In this document: positions 16,425 to 24,014 of the stretch, piece by piece
How positions within the stretch are numbered: the first letter of the stretch is position 1
How the letters are laid out: every line of letters begins with the position of its first letter
Source of the DNA: an uncultured Sulfurovum sp.
GTDB taxonomy: Bacteria; Campylobacterota; Campylobacteria; Campylobacterales; Sulfurovaceae
Assembly: GCA_902727935.1 (NCBI GenBank)
Contig: CACVAX010000038.1
Span: 1 to 64,000, forward strand
Direction of reading: 5' to 3'
Length of the DNA: 64,000 bases
Translations under genes and position numbers: made by a program
Notes under the pieces: generated by a model
What the model was told of the DNA's origin: nothing
Seen by the model: the letters and a program-made list of their open reading frames with translations, nothing else
Databases searched by the model: none

Positions 16425-17567
16425 ATGAAAATCAACAAACTCGCCACCCTTACCTTCTCCTTACTTTTATTAACAGCTTGTAGTAGTAAAAAAATTGAAC
16501 CAAAAAAAATACCTAGCAGTATTCAAGCAACCATTGGACTACAAACGAGTAATGATACAAGCATAGAAACAGAAGAAGCTCCAAAAGTGCCAATACAATA
16601 TGATGGTTTAGGGGGAGAGTTTGCAGGAAACTGGAAGCTTATGGAGTTTATTGATAAAATGCACTATCAACATAACTTTGACTACAAATATCTCTATACC
16701 CTATTTTCAAATGCCCAAAATACCAACCAAATGATTGAACCTTGTCTTACAGGAACAGATAAGAATGGAAACTGTATTGTTGAAGTAAAACCAAAAGGTA
16801 AATGGGACAGATACAGAGGTATGTTTATTTATCAACGTAATATTGACCGTGGTATTGCCTTTTGGGAAGAACATGAAGCAACACTCAATCGTGCCTATCA
16901 AGAGTATGGTGTACTGCCTGAATTTATTATTGGTGTGTTAGGTGTTGAAACGGCCTACGGCGTTAACTTTGGTAAAAAAAGAGTCATTGATGTGCTTACC
17001 ACAAAAGGAATGCTCAATCATCGTCGTGAACGTTTTTATACCAAACAGTTAGAAAAATTTCTTATTATGACACGAGACTCTAATCTGGATGCTTCAACAC
17101 TGATGGGTTCAAATGCTGGAGCGATGGGTTATGGTCAATTTATTGCTTCTTCCTATTTGGCCTTTGCCGTTGATTTTAATGGTGATGGCATAACCGATTT
17201 ATGGGATGCCGAAGATGCCATTGGCTCTATTGCCAACTATTTTGCTAAAAATGGATGGAACAGAAATCTTTCTGAAGTAGTCACACGTGCACGGTACAAG
17301 GGAAATCGTTTCAAGCAACTAAAGACTGGTTTTAAAACAAAATATTCTCAATCTAAACTACGTAAAAAACATAAAATTACAGCCAGAAAAAAACTAAACT
17401 ATAGAGGTCCTGTATCGCTCATTAAATTACCAAAACATGCCTATGATGAACTTTGGTTTGGAACACATAACTTTAGAGTAATCACCACTTATAATCATAG
17501 TACTTTTTACGGCATGGTTGTTTATGAACTAGGTCAAGAGGTTAAACGAGCAAGGTATGGAAGGTAA
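16425..17567 (+). CDS. mltB: MltB-type lytic murein transglycosylase lipoprotein
   Basis: 380 residues with a lipoprotein signal ending LLLLTAC, so the mature protein is lipid-anchored, probably to the outer membrane facing the periplasm. The SLT_2/MltB catalytic domain runs from about residue 100 to 330: GVLGVETAYGVNFGKKRV carries the catalytic Glu, followed by SNAGAMGYGQFIASSY and NGDGITDLWDAEDAIGSIANYF. It cleaves peptidoglycan to 1,6-anhydromuropeptides during wall remodelling. Ends in an intrinsic terminator. Its placement next to a candidate outer-membrane secretion operon may be chance. Confidence 0.92.
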   Translation: MKINKLATLTFSLLLLTACSSKKIEPKKIPSSIQATIGLQTSNDTSIETEEAPKVPIQYDGLGGEFAGNWKLMEFIDKMHYQHNFDYKYLYTLFSNAQNTNQMIEPCLTGTDKNGNCIVEVKPKGKWDRYRGMFIYQRNIDRGIAFWEEHEATLNRAYQEYGVLPEFIIGVLGVETAYGVNFGKKRVIDVLTTKGMLNHRRERFYTKQLEKFLIMTRDSNLDASTLMGSNAGAMGYGQFIASSYLAFAVDFNGDGITDLWDAEDAIGSIANYFAKNGWNRNLSEVVTRARYKGNRFKQLKTGFKTKYSQSKLRKKHKITARKKLNYRGPVSLIKLPKHAYDELWFGTHNFRVITTYNHSTFYGMVVYELGQEVKRARYGR

Positions 17568-17579
17568 GGCTTCCTTTTT
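17559..17579 (+). terminator. Intrinsic terminator after mltB
   Basis: GGAAG, six-base loop, CTTCC and then TTTTT. The stem begins inside the last codons of mltB. Confidence 0.7.
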
Positions 17580-17585
17580 AATAAT

Positions 17586-17604
17586 CCGTTCCTAGCGAGA
17601 ACGG
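17586..17604. repeat. Short inverted repeat
   Basis: CCGTTC and GAACGG separated by seven bases, just past the mltB terminator. Possibly a second terminator stem or a decayed element end; no T-run follows. Confidence 0.3.
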
Positions 17605-17665
17605 GTAACAAGCGAAAAAGTTAAAAACCTAAGTTTCACAAAAAATGATATTAAGCACCTTTTGT

Positions 17666-17671
17666 TATAAT
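17666..17671 (+). promoter_or_regulatory. Probable -10 box for the DUF433 gene
   Basis: TATAAT 33 bases before the ATG at 17699, with TAAGGATAA as ribosome site. Confidence 0.45.
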
Positions 17672-17698
17672 AAATAAAATTTAATATAAGGATAAATA

Positions 17699-17881
17699 AT
17701 GACTGCTATAGAGAGTAATTCAGATATTTTAAATGGTTTATTGGTTTTTAAAGGTACTCGTGTTCCTGTACGAAATCTATTTGACTATCTGTTAGCAGGA
17801 GAGAATATTAAAGACTTTTTAGAAGATTTTCCAACAGTCTCATTTGAACAGATACGCTATGTACTACAAAGTGACATGTAA
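17699..17881 (+). pseudogene. DUF433 (VapB-like) antitoxin, truncated by an internal duplication
   Basis: 60 residues as read. The DUF433 pattern is clear: GLLVFKGTRVPVRNLFDYLLAGENIKDFLEDFP followed by SFEQIRYVL, a winged-HTH antitoxin domain usually of 70-80 residues. After LQS the frame turns into DM-stop because 68 bases were inserted, including a second copy of the 32 bases encoding FEQIRYVLQS. Without the insertion the protein would continue AKVSIQKEKVA and stop at 17976, one codon before the toxin ATG. DUF433 proteins neutralise DUF5615 PIN-like toxins. It may still fold, but the tail is altered. Confidence 0.75.
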
Positions 17882-17941
17882 TTAAGAAGATAGGGAAATG
17901 AAAAATAAAATTTGAACAGATACGCTATGTACTACAAAGTG
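17842..17941. repeat. 32-bp direct repeat pair flanking a 36-bp insert
   Basis: Identical copies at 17842-17873 and 17910-17941 (offset 68). The repeat lies in the DUF433 gene and explains its truncation; it could be a replication-slippage or insertion-with-target-duplication scar. Confidence 0.95.
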
Positions 17942-17976
17942 CAAAGGTTTCTATCCAAAAAGAAAAAGTAGCCTAA

Positions 17977-18329
17977 ATGAAAATCATTATTGATGAATGT
18001 TTACCCAAAAGAGTAACTCAATTTTTTGAAAAAGGTTCTACCTATACTGTACCTCAAATAGGATTAAGTGCTTCAAAAGACACAGAACTGTTAAATGAAC
18101 TAGACAAACGAGAAATTGATATTTTATCACAATAGATGGAAATATTGAGTATCAACAACAATTCATCAACAGAACATTTGGAACAGTGGTTATTATTTCT
18201 GTTTCTAATCGTTTTAATGATTTAGTACACTTAAAAGATAAGATTTTAAAAGCTGTTGATAGTGTCTCTAATGGGGAAATAGAGCATGATTATAACCACG
18301 GAGTGAAAAGATGTCAAATTTTAATTTAA
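17977..18329 (+). pseudogene. DUF5615 PIN-like toxin, frameshifted
   Basis: Starts MKIIIDECLPKRVTQFFEKGS, the standard DUF5615 opening with its catalytic Asp (IIIDE). The frame stops at 18135 after DIL. Shifting by one base at about 18121-18127 restores a continuation, ITIDGNIEYQQQF and TVVIISVSNRFNDL, to a stop at 18327-18329. A lost T in a T-run is the simplest cause. DUF5615 proteins are Mut7-C/PIN-like RNases paired with DUF433 antitoxins. Both members of this module are damaged, so it is probably dead. Confidence 0.8.
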
Positions 18330-18334
18330 GCATC

Positions 18335-18356
18335 AACCCTACGAAATGCTAGGGTT
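18335..18356. terminator. Hairpin between convergent genes
   Basis: AACCCTA and TAGGGTT with an 8-base loop, lying between the toxin remnant and the end of the CsgG-like gene. No strong T-run, so termination efficiency is uncertain. Confidence 0.4.
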
Positions 18357-18360
18357 AGTG

Positions 18361-19407
18361 CTAAAAAACAGGGGCATTCATATAAAGCTCTTTGTAAAAA
18401 TTAGAAGATAAAATTTCTGTTGACTTAAACTTATACTTTTCTACAATCGTTGTCAAGACCTTTACATCTTCAGCAGAAAGTGTTCCATCTATCTTCACTT
18501 TATATCCATAAAAACCAATAAGCCTCTCAATCAGTTTACTTTTAACAATCTGCTTTTTACCATTAAACTGAGCTACTTTTTTCTCTATAATTTCAATATC
18601 AGGCTTCATATGAGGCGTGGTACATGTCCAATAAGGTACTTGATAGAGTCGTCCTAAAAGTTGAATCAGACTATACTCTGAAAGTATTCGTAATGCTTCA
18701 TCTTTGGATTGCTGCATGGTTGCATACTTACTGTAACCTAAGCCTGAACCATTCAGAAAGAGTCCAAATCGATTCTTTTTTCGCTCTCTTGAAATGACTA
18801 TTTTATTTTGCGTGGCTACCCCAGATACATAACTTCGGTCTTTGTATTTAAAAACATTTAAGTCCAATGCAATCTGAGAAAGTGACTTACTACGGTCATG
18901 GTCAAATCGTGAATCGGTATCAGAGTTACCTGAACCAAACTCTACATCAAGGTCAAAATTTTGACTCTCAGAAATATAGCCCTTATCAAACTGCGTAATA
19001 CTTCCATTGATTACCAATTCAGGCATTACTTTTTTCATATCAGGAAAATAGACAAATCCTGTGGTTTCTGTCTCATATCGATTATAAATTGGCTCATACG
19101 CTAAAAGAGAGAGCTGATTCATATGTAAAATAAGGGGTGTTCTTAAAAAAGCTTTACTGTCCAACGGCATGGCTTGTTGTGCTGATGACATATTTTCAAT
19201 GGTCTTCACCTGAAATTTATAATTTGGCTGACCATAGATTGCTAACAGTTTATTTAACTTTTTAAACGCATCGGTAAAGTAGGTATTATTATCAATGGGC
19301 ATAACAATTTTTTGCTCATCTACCGTAAACTTTGGTTGATCAACAATACACCCTTGCATCGTAAACAACACCAATAAAACAACTAAGTTACTCTTTTTTA
19401 TAAACAT
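18361..19407 (-). CDS. CsgG/HfaB-like outer-membrane lipoprotein, candidate fibre exporter
   Basis: 348 residues with a lipoprotein signal (VVLLVLFTMQGC). The central region about 100-270 follows the CsgG/HfaB pattern: PELVINGSITQFDKGYISES, then a long beta segment DLDVEFGSG, LSQIALDLNVFKYKDRSYVSGVATQNKIVI, and a helical end DEALRILSEYSLIQLLGRLYQVPYW. CsgG forms a nonameric pore that secretes curlin. The C-terminal ~65 residues (LIGFYGYKVKIDGTLSAEDVKVL) resemble a peptidoglycan-binding-like helical module. Last gene of a six-gene operon (11-base gap) whose other products are exported and mostly repetitive. Assignment is by pattern; no alignment was possible here. Confidence 0.6.
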   Translation of the reverse strand: MFIKKSNLVVLLVLFTMQGCIVDQPKFTVDEQKIVMPIDNNTYFTDAFKKLNKLLAIYGQPNYKFQVKTIENMSSAQQAMPLDSKAFLRTPLILHMNQLSLLAYEPIYNRYETETTGFVYFPDMKKVMPELVINGSITQFDKGYISESQNFDLDVEFGSGNSDTDSRFDHDRSKSLSQIALDLNVFKYKDRSYVSGVATQNKIVISRERKKNRFGLFLNGSGLGYSKYATMQQSKDEALRILSEYSLIQLLGRLYQVPYWTCTTPHMKPDIEIIEKKVAQFNGKKQIVKSKLIERLIGFYGYKVKIDGTLSAEDVKVLTTIVEKYKFKSTEILSSNFYKELYMNAPVF

Positions 19408-19418
19408 TTCGTACTCCT

Positions 19419-20006
19419 TTAATCATCTACGATAATTCGTGTATCTTCTATAAAGACATTAACCTCTTTAACATCTCTATTCCCTCTTAAGTCAATGGTT
19501 TCCAACTCCGTTACATCTTCATCAATAACTTTTTCTCGTCTTTTATCATAAACCCGAACATTACCATGCAGACTATTTTCTGCCATTTCATCTTGTTCAA
19601 ATGCCCCCTCTTCATTATCAAAATAAGAGGCTTCTCGTTCATCATGCCCTACAAAGTTTTTATACCTATTACGCTTGATACCCAAAGAGTCTTTGTACTC
19701 ATCTCCTTCAACTTGTAAGTCTTCAACATGCACATTAATTTTCATGTCTTTGTTTCTAGCATTATCATCTATCTCAATGTTAGCAAGTTCAATGGTGTTG
19801 TTTTCAGCTTTATAGTCCCCTTCTATGTACTTGTAAATCTTATCGTCATACTCTTTTTTTGAACGATTTTTAATCTTCATCTTTTCAAAGGTATTGTTTT
19901 CAGACTCAAATCCTGCATCTTCATGTTCATCCCCAAAGTCTCCACTTTGGGCAAAAAGTAAATTAACAGACAACACCATAAACCCTAATAGTAAAACTTT
20001 TTTCAT
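19419..20006 (-). CDS. Small exported acidic protein of the repeat-protein operon
   Basis: 195 residues with a clear signal peptide (VLLLGFMVLSVNLLFAQ, cleavage after FAQ). The mature part is highly charged, rich in Glu, Asp, Lys and Asn. Two related beta-type segments are visible, MKINVHVEDLQVEGD (about residue 87) and KEVNVFIEDTRIIVDD (the C-terminus). It lacks the Q-G repeat of its neighbours. It lies between the repeat proteins and the CsgG-like gene with 11-12 base spacing, a position suited to an accessory factor such as a nucleator, chaperone or exporter partner (compare CsgE/F or HfaA). That role is inference; I recognise no family. Confidence 0.65.
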   Translation of the reverse strand: MKKVLLLGFMVLSVNLLFAQSGDFGDEHEDAGFESENNTFEKMKIKNRSKKEYDDKIYKYIEGDYKAENNTIELANIEIDDNARNKDMKINVHVEDLQVEGDEYKDSLGIKRNRYKNFVGHDEREASYFDNEEGAFEQDEMAENSLHGNVRVYDKRREKVIDEDVTELETIDLRGNRDVKEVNVFIEDTRIIVDD

Positions 20007-20018
20007 CTCTTCTCCTTT

Positions 20019-20864
20019 TTATGAACCTGCAATGGTTATATTGACATTAGTGTATTCACTTCTATCATTTGTACAAGTTTTTGATATATCAGCTGTAGAG
20101 TCACTGCTCATACTAACACCACACATTACAACAGTGCTATTTTTTAAAGTCACATTATCAGCTGTACTACTAAGTGTAATATTGTGACTTAATGTCATTC
20201 CATTGCTAAGCTCTATTCTTCCTTGAATCAAAAAACTTCCTCGTGAAACGTGACTATCATTAATAACTTTATTGGTATTCTGAATAGTAGCATCTGAAAT
20301 AAAAGCATTATCCATAATAAGTTCAGCCTGTTCAATAGATGAATCTGACAGATAAGTATCATCAATTCTATTATTAAGCGTTAACGAAGATTTAGAAACA
20401 GTTGAATTATTATTTATAGTTAGTGAGCCTTGACGAATAGTATTACTACCCCCTGTTGTCAACTTATTAATAAGATTATTAGTTGTGATATTACTATCTG
20501 TAATTTCTGAATTATTTAATACAATAACACTTTGGTCTATGCTTGATCTTCCTATGGTTGAATTTGAAATGGTATTGTTTAAACTAAGATTACTATTTTG
20601 AATGGTTGAACCATTTAAACTAAGAACAGCTTGTTTCACAATAGATTCTTCACTAATATCTACCTTATCAATTTTATTATCAAAGTCAAACTCACTATCA
20701 AGTAGCGTTGAGTTTCTAACCTCTAGTACCCCTTGTTCTACTGTTGAGTCTTCAATATAGCTACCTCTACTAATACTGTTCTCTTCGGTGAGAATAAGAT
20801 TTCCAACCATACTCTCAGCATTTAAAAAAGAAAGCAATGGAATCAAAATAATTAATCGTTTCAT
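20019..20864 (-). CDS. Q/N-ladder repeat protein, putative amyloid-like subunit (281 aa)
   Basis: Signal peptide MKRLIILIPLLSFLNAES, then about six or seven copies of a unit of roughly 30-35 residues with the pattern SxVxQGxLxIxNS, a strand, and NxI. Examples are STVEQGVLEVRNS, SSIDQSVIVLNNS and SSIEQAELIMDNA. Conserved Gln and Asn at fixed places with alternating hydrophobics suggest stacked beta-arches as in curlin. The last 60 residues are different, with two Cys (VVMCGVSMSS, ISKTCTND), and could be a cap or a disulfide. Codon-level overlap is absent; the gap to the next gene is 12 bases. Function as an extracellular fibre subunit is inferred. Confidence 0.65.
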   Translation of the reverse strand: MKRLIILIPLLSFLNAESMVGNLILTEENSISRGSYIEDSTVEQGVLEVRNSTLLDSEFDFDNKIDKVDISEESIVKQAVLSLNGSTIQNSNLSLNNTISNSTIGRSSIDQSVIVLNNSEITDSNITTNNLINKLTTGGSNTIRQGSLTINNNSTVSKSSLTLNNRIDDTYLSDSSIEQAELIMDNAFISDATIQNTNKVINDSHVSRGSFLIQGRIELSNGMTLSHNITLSSTADNVTLKNSTVVMCGVSMSSDSTADISKTCTNDRSEYTNVNITIAGS

Positions 20865-20874
20865 CTTCTCATAC

Positions 20875-22230
20875 CTACTTAACCGTTGTCATACCCTGCA
20901 CAATAGCAGAGTCATTAATGCTTACATCTTTAAGGTAGCTTTTATCAGAAAGTTTAGAATCCTGCATTTCAGAATCAGTTAGTTGTGTATAAAACTGATA
21001 TACATTCGATTCATTGCTAATATTTACATTTTTAATGCTGTTCGTTCTATGTAAACTACTCTCTTCTAGTGTGGCATTATTAAGCTCTAACCTATCTTGA
21101 TAAAGAACAGTGTCTTGACCCAATTCAACTACTTTTATCTCATTAATTGCATCTTGGTCATTTCGTGGATTTTTAGCTGTAAAATACTCTAAATCAGTAA
21201 CCGTTGAACCCTCTTGAATAGTGATAGTAGACTGATTAATCGTAGCATTATTTTCAAGCATGGTACTATGAATAAGATTGTTCTGTTGAAGACCACTTCC
21301 TCGGTTATATTTGTTTATCCTATTGATACTACTGTTATCAATAAATAGTACATCTTGGTTAATCAAGGCATTTTCCATCTCCACATTGTTCATTTCATTT
21401 TTTACAATGTCTTGTGTATTTGAGTTGTTTAACTGCTCATTCATATTATTAAGGTCTGATTTACTAGCATGTAAATAAGCTTGATTGACCGAAGAGCTAT
21501 CATCAATCATTAAATTATCTATCTCATTTTGAACATTTTGGGTAATACTTCTACCCATACTCTCTTCTATTTTTATTTGACCTTGTGTGACTTGTGTGGC
21601 GTTTATCTCACCTTGCCCACTCATATCACTTCTTTTAATGCTATTTTGCTGGGTCACATTTAAGTTACTAACATCTGCCCCATTTGTTATGACAATCAAA
21701 CCTTGATGAATCGTGGTATTTTTAATCTCTGTATCTTCAAGACTATTGTGTTGTAATACGGTCAACTTATCAGCCGTTCCATCTTCTACTAGATTTTCAT
21801 TGGCACTGTTTACAATATGACTTACATTTGAGTCATCACCAATAATTACATTGCCTTGACTTACAAAAGATGCTCCACTGTTAGCCTCTAAACTTTTAAT
21901 TTCATTAACAGATTCTAATTGACTATCTTGCAGTTTTGCCCCACTCTTAACATTTGTTAACCCTTGATGAATTTCACTTTCATTGCTGGTAACACTGCTG
22001 TTTAAAATCAGGTTACCAGGTGTCTCTTCATCCACACTGGGTTTTTGTAATACCTGAACATTATCCACAAAAGCATCATCTTCTATCTCTGTTTTACCTT
22101 GTGTTTTAACAGTCTCTTCACTAAAAGTAGAATCAATGACTCTACTAACTTGTTCTAACTTTAACTGTGTCACAGACTCTTGTGCTGTGAGTAACATGCT
22201 CAATAGTAACAGCGTTATAACTTTTTTCAT
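20875..22230 (-). CDS. Q/N-ladder repeat protein, putative amyloid-like subunit (451 aa)
   Basis: Signal peptide (VITLLLLSMLLTAQES) followed by about 11-12 divergent copies of the same repeat, for example SEIHQGLTNVKSG, TTIHQGLIVITNG, TQVTQGQIKIEES, ALINQDVLFIDNS and ATINQSTITIQEG, each followed by an Asn-containing strand (NxI, NxM). It ends in a half unit (SAIVQGMTTVK), as its relatives do. Very rich in Asn, Ser, Glu and Gln, with no Cys. Strand order and end capping fit a beta-solenoid. Downstream gene follows after 10 bases, but upstream a 106-base gap holds a stem-loop. Confidence 0.68.
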   Translation of the reverse strand: MKKVITLLLLSMLLTAQESVTQLKLEQVSRVIDSTFSEETVKTQGKTEIEDDAFVDNVQVLQKPSVDEETPGNLILNSSVTSNESEIHQGLTNVKSGAKLQDSQLESVNEIKSLEANSGASFVSQGNVIIGDDSNVSHIVNSANENLVEDGTADKLTVLQHNSLEDTEIKNTTIHQGLIVITNGADVSNLNVTQQNSIKRSDMSGQGEINATQVTQGQIKIEESMGRSITQNVQNEIDNLMIDDSSSVNQAYLHASKSDLNNMNEQLNNSNTQDIVKNEMNNVEMENALINQDVLFIDNSSINRINKYNRGSGLQQNNLIHSTMLENNATINQSTITIQEGSTVTDLEYFTAKNPRNDQDAINEIKVVELGQDTVLYQDRLELNNATLEESSLHRTNSIKNVNISNESNVYQFYTQLTDSEMQDSKLSDKSYLKDVSINDSAIVQGMTTVK

Positions 22231-22294
22231 TAATCCTCCTTTGTAGTTTTTTACTTTTGTAAACAGATAGTCTCCCCATATCTATTTACAAAAG

Positions 22295-22316
22295 TACACT
22301 AGCCAAGGCTAGTGTA
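22295..22316 (-). terminator. Intra-operon stem-loop, possible attenuator
   Basis: TACACTAGCC and GGCTAGTGTA form a 10-bp perfect inverted repeat with a 2-base centre. On the minus strand it is followed by CTTTTGTAAA, a weak T-run. It lies between the 550-residue and 451-residue genes, so it could lower expression of the downstream genes relative to the first two. Confidence 0.5.
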
Positions 22317-22336
22317 GCTTGTAGAAAAATTAACTT

Positions 22337-23989
22337 TTAACTACCTGCAATTGTAGTCATCCCTTGTGTTACTACTGATCCACCTTTAATATCTGAATTT
22401 TGTACGGTATTGGTTTCAGTTATTGTTAAATCAGTTACCTCACTATTAGTAATAGTCGTCATTCCTTGACTTAAACTAGAATCTTCTTCAATTGTTGAAC
22501 CCTCGAGTTTATGAGTACTTGTTGATATCGTAAGTCCAGTTACTGTACTACTCGTAATATCAACTTTACCTTGGTCTACTGTAGAATCATTTATCACTGA
22601 GTTTGTAATAGTATTAGTTAATGATGTTTGTTCAAAAGTAGTTACTTCACTATCATCAATAGTAATCTCTGCTTGTGAAATGGTTGCTTTAGAAGCATTA
22701 TTATCACGGGTATCAGCATTACCACTAGTATCTGTTCCCTCAATGGTATTTACTTGCGTAAGATTAAAGCCACTTACATCAGAGCCACCTAAAATAGAAG
22801 TTTTACTTTGTGTAATATTGCTATCATCTAAGTTAGAAAACTGTAAAGCATTCGTTGACGTAATATCTATATCTGCAACCATATCAGCTGAAACAGTACC
22901 TGTTGCATTAGAATCTCCAATAATTAAAACACCCTGTTCTGTTGTACCTGTACCTGTGATTCTCACATCATCAATGGTATTCATAAAGCTACTTTCAAAA
23001 CCTGTGACATCTTGAGCATTTGTTATCTCTATATTTCCTTGAGTAACAACATTATTTTCAAGTGTTAAATCTGTAATACTATTACTCTGCTTTGTTCCTG
23101 AACTAGTCACTTCAGAATTATCAATAGTAATTGTATTTTGACTAATTTTTGCACCTTCACTTGCATCCACATTCAACATAAGGTTTGAAGTTGCACCACC
23201 ACCATCAACATTTTTAAAGTTATTAACTGTCGAAGCATTTGTTACAACTATTTTGTTTTGAGTTAATTCAGCATCATCGGCATCTGTATTTGTCATAGTA
23301 TTGAGAATAGCTGTTTGCTCAAATGACTCTATAGTAGAAGCACCATCTATAAGAATTTGATTTTGAATTAACTTCGAACTACCATTTGCTGTAGCATCCT
23401 GCATTGTATTAACCATACCTGTTTGAGTTAAATCTTCAATCACACTTGCCCCTGCAAGGCTTAACTCTCCTTGAGATACAGTTGAATTGTTAATATCGCT
23501 CGGATCATTAGGTGTAGTAACATCAGCATCACCATCAGAATCAAAATCTTGAATAATGTTTACTTGGTCTATGTTTAAACCCTTTACTGTAGAACCACCT
23601 AAAATTGATGTATAACTTTGTTTTACATTTGAACCTTTAATGGTACTATTTTCTATCGTGTTATCTGTACTTATTGTTAAGTCTGCAGTATCTCCACTTG
23701 CTGATGAAACATTAGAGTCTCCACCAACAATAAAAGTGGCTTGGTTTACCGTTGAGCTTTCTTCTATATTAACGGCGTCAATCAAGTTTCCTGTACTTTT
23801 ACTCTCCAAAGTAACATCTGCAATAATTGAGCTTGTAATCTCTGTTTTTCCTTGATTTACTACAGAATCATCAATATTACTATTTCCTTGAATCATGTTT
23901 GTGTAATTTATAGTTAAATCAGTCACATCAGAGTTTGCAGCAAAAAGAAGAGCCGAAGTTATGATTGAAATTGCAATTGTTTTTTTCAT
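22337..23989 (-). CDS. Q/N-ladder repeat protein, putative major amyloid-like subunit (550 aa)
   Basis: Signal peptide MKKTIAISIITSALLFAA, then about 13 tandem units of 33-45 residues. Each has the core SxVxQGxxxIxxSxVxxL and then a strand ending in NxI, for example STVSQGELSLAGASVIEDL and SSLSQGMTTITNSEVTDL. Some units carry Asp/Gly-rich insertions (QDFDSDGDADVTTPND) that could bind calcium. It ends in a half unit (TQGMTTIAGS). Low in charge, rich in Thr, Ser, Asn and Gln, with no Cys. This composition and ladder are the hallmark of functional amyloids. Largest and most regular member, hence the suggested major subunit. Confidence 0.7.
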   Translation of the reverse strand: MKKTIAISIITSALLFAANSDVTDLTINYTNMIQGNSNIDDSVVNQGKTEITSSIIADVTLESKSTGNLIDAVNIEESSTVNQATFIVGGDSNVSSASGDTADLTISTDNTIENSTIKGSNVKQSYTSILGGSTVKGLNIDQVNIIQDFDSDGDADVTTPNDPSDINNSTVSQGELSLAGASVIEDLTQTGMVNTMQDATANGSSKLIQNQILIDGASTIESFEQTAILNTMTNTDADDAELTQNKIVVTNASTVNNFKNVDGGGATSNLMLNVDASEGAKISQNTITIDNSEVTSSGTKQSNSITDLTLENNVVTQGNIEITNAQDVTGFESSFMNTIDDVRITGTGTTEQGVLIIGDSNATGTVSADMVADIDITSTNALQFSNLDDSNITQSKTSILGGSDVSGFNLTQVNTIEGTDTSGNADTRDNNASKATISQAEITIDDSEVTTFEQTSLTNTITNSVINDSTVDQGKVDITSSTVTGLTISTSTHKLEGSTIEEDSSLSQGMTTITNSEVTDLTITETNTVQNSDIKGGSVVTQGMTTIAGS

Positions 23990-24014
23990 TATTTATCCTT
24001 TATGTTTGAATGAA

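Noticed and set aside
23640-23855. Plus-strand frames inside the repeat-protein genes
   Set aside because: Antisense shadows of Thr/Ser/Asn-rich repeats, without ribosome sites.
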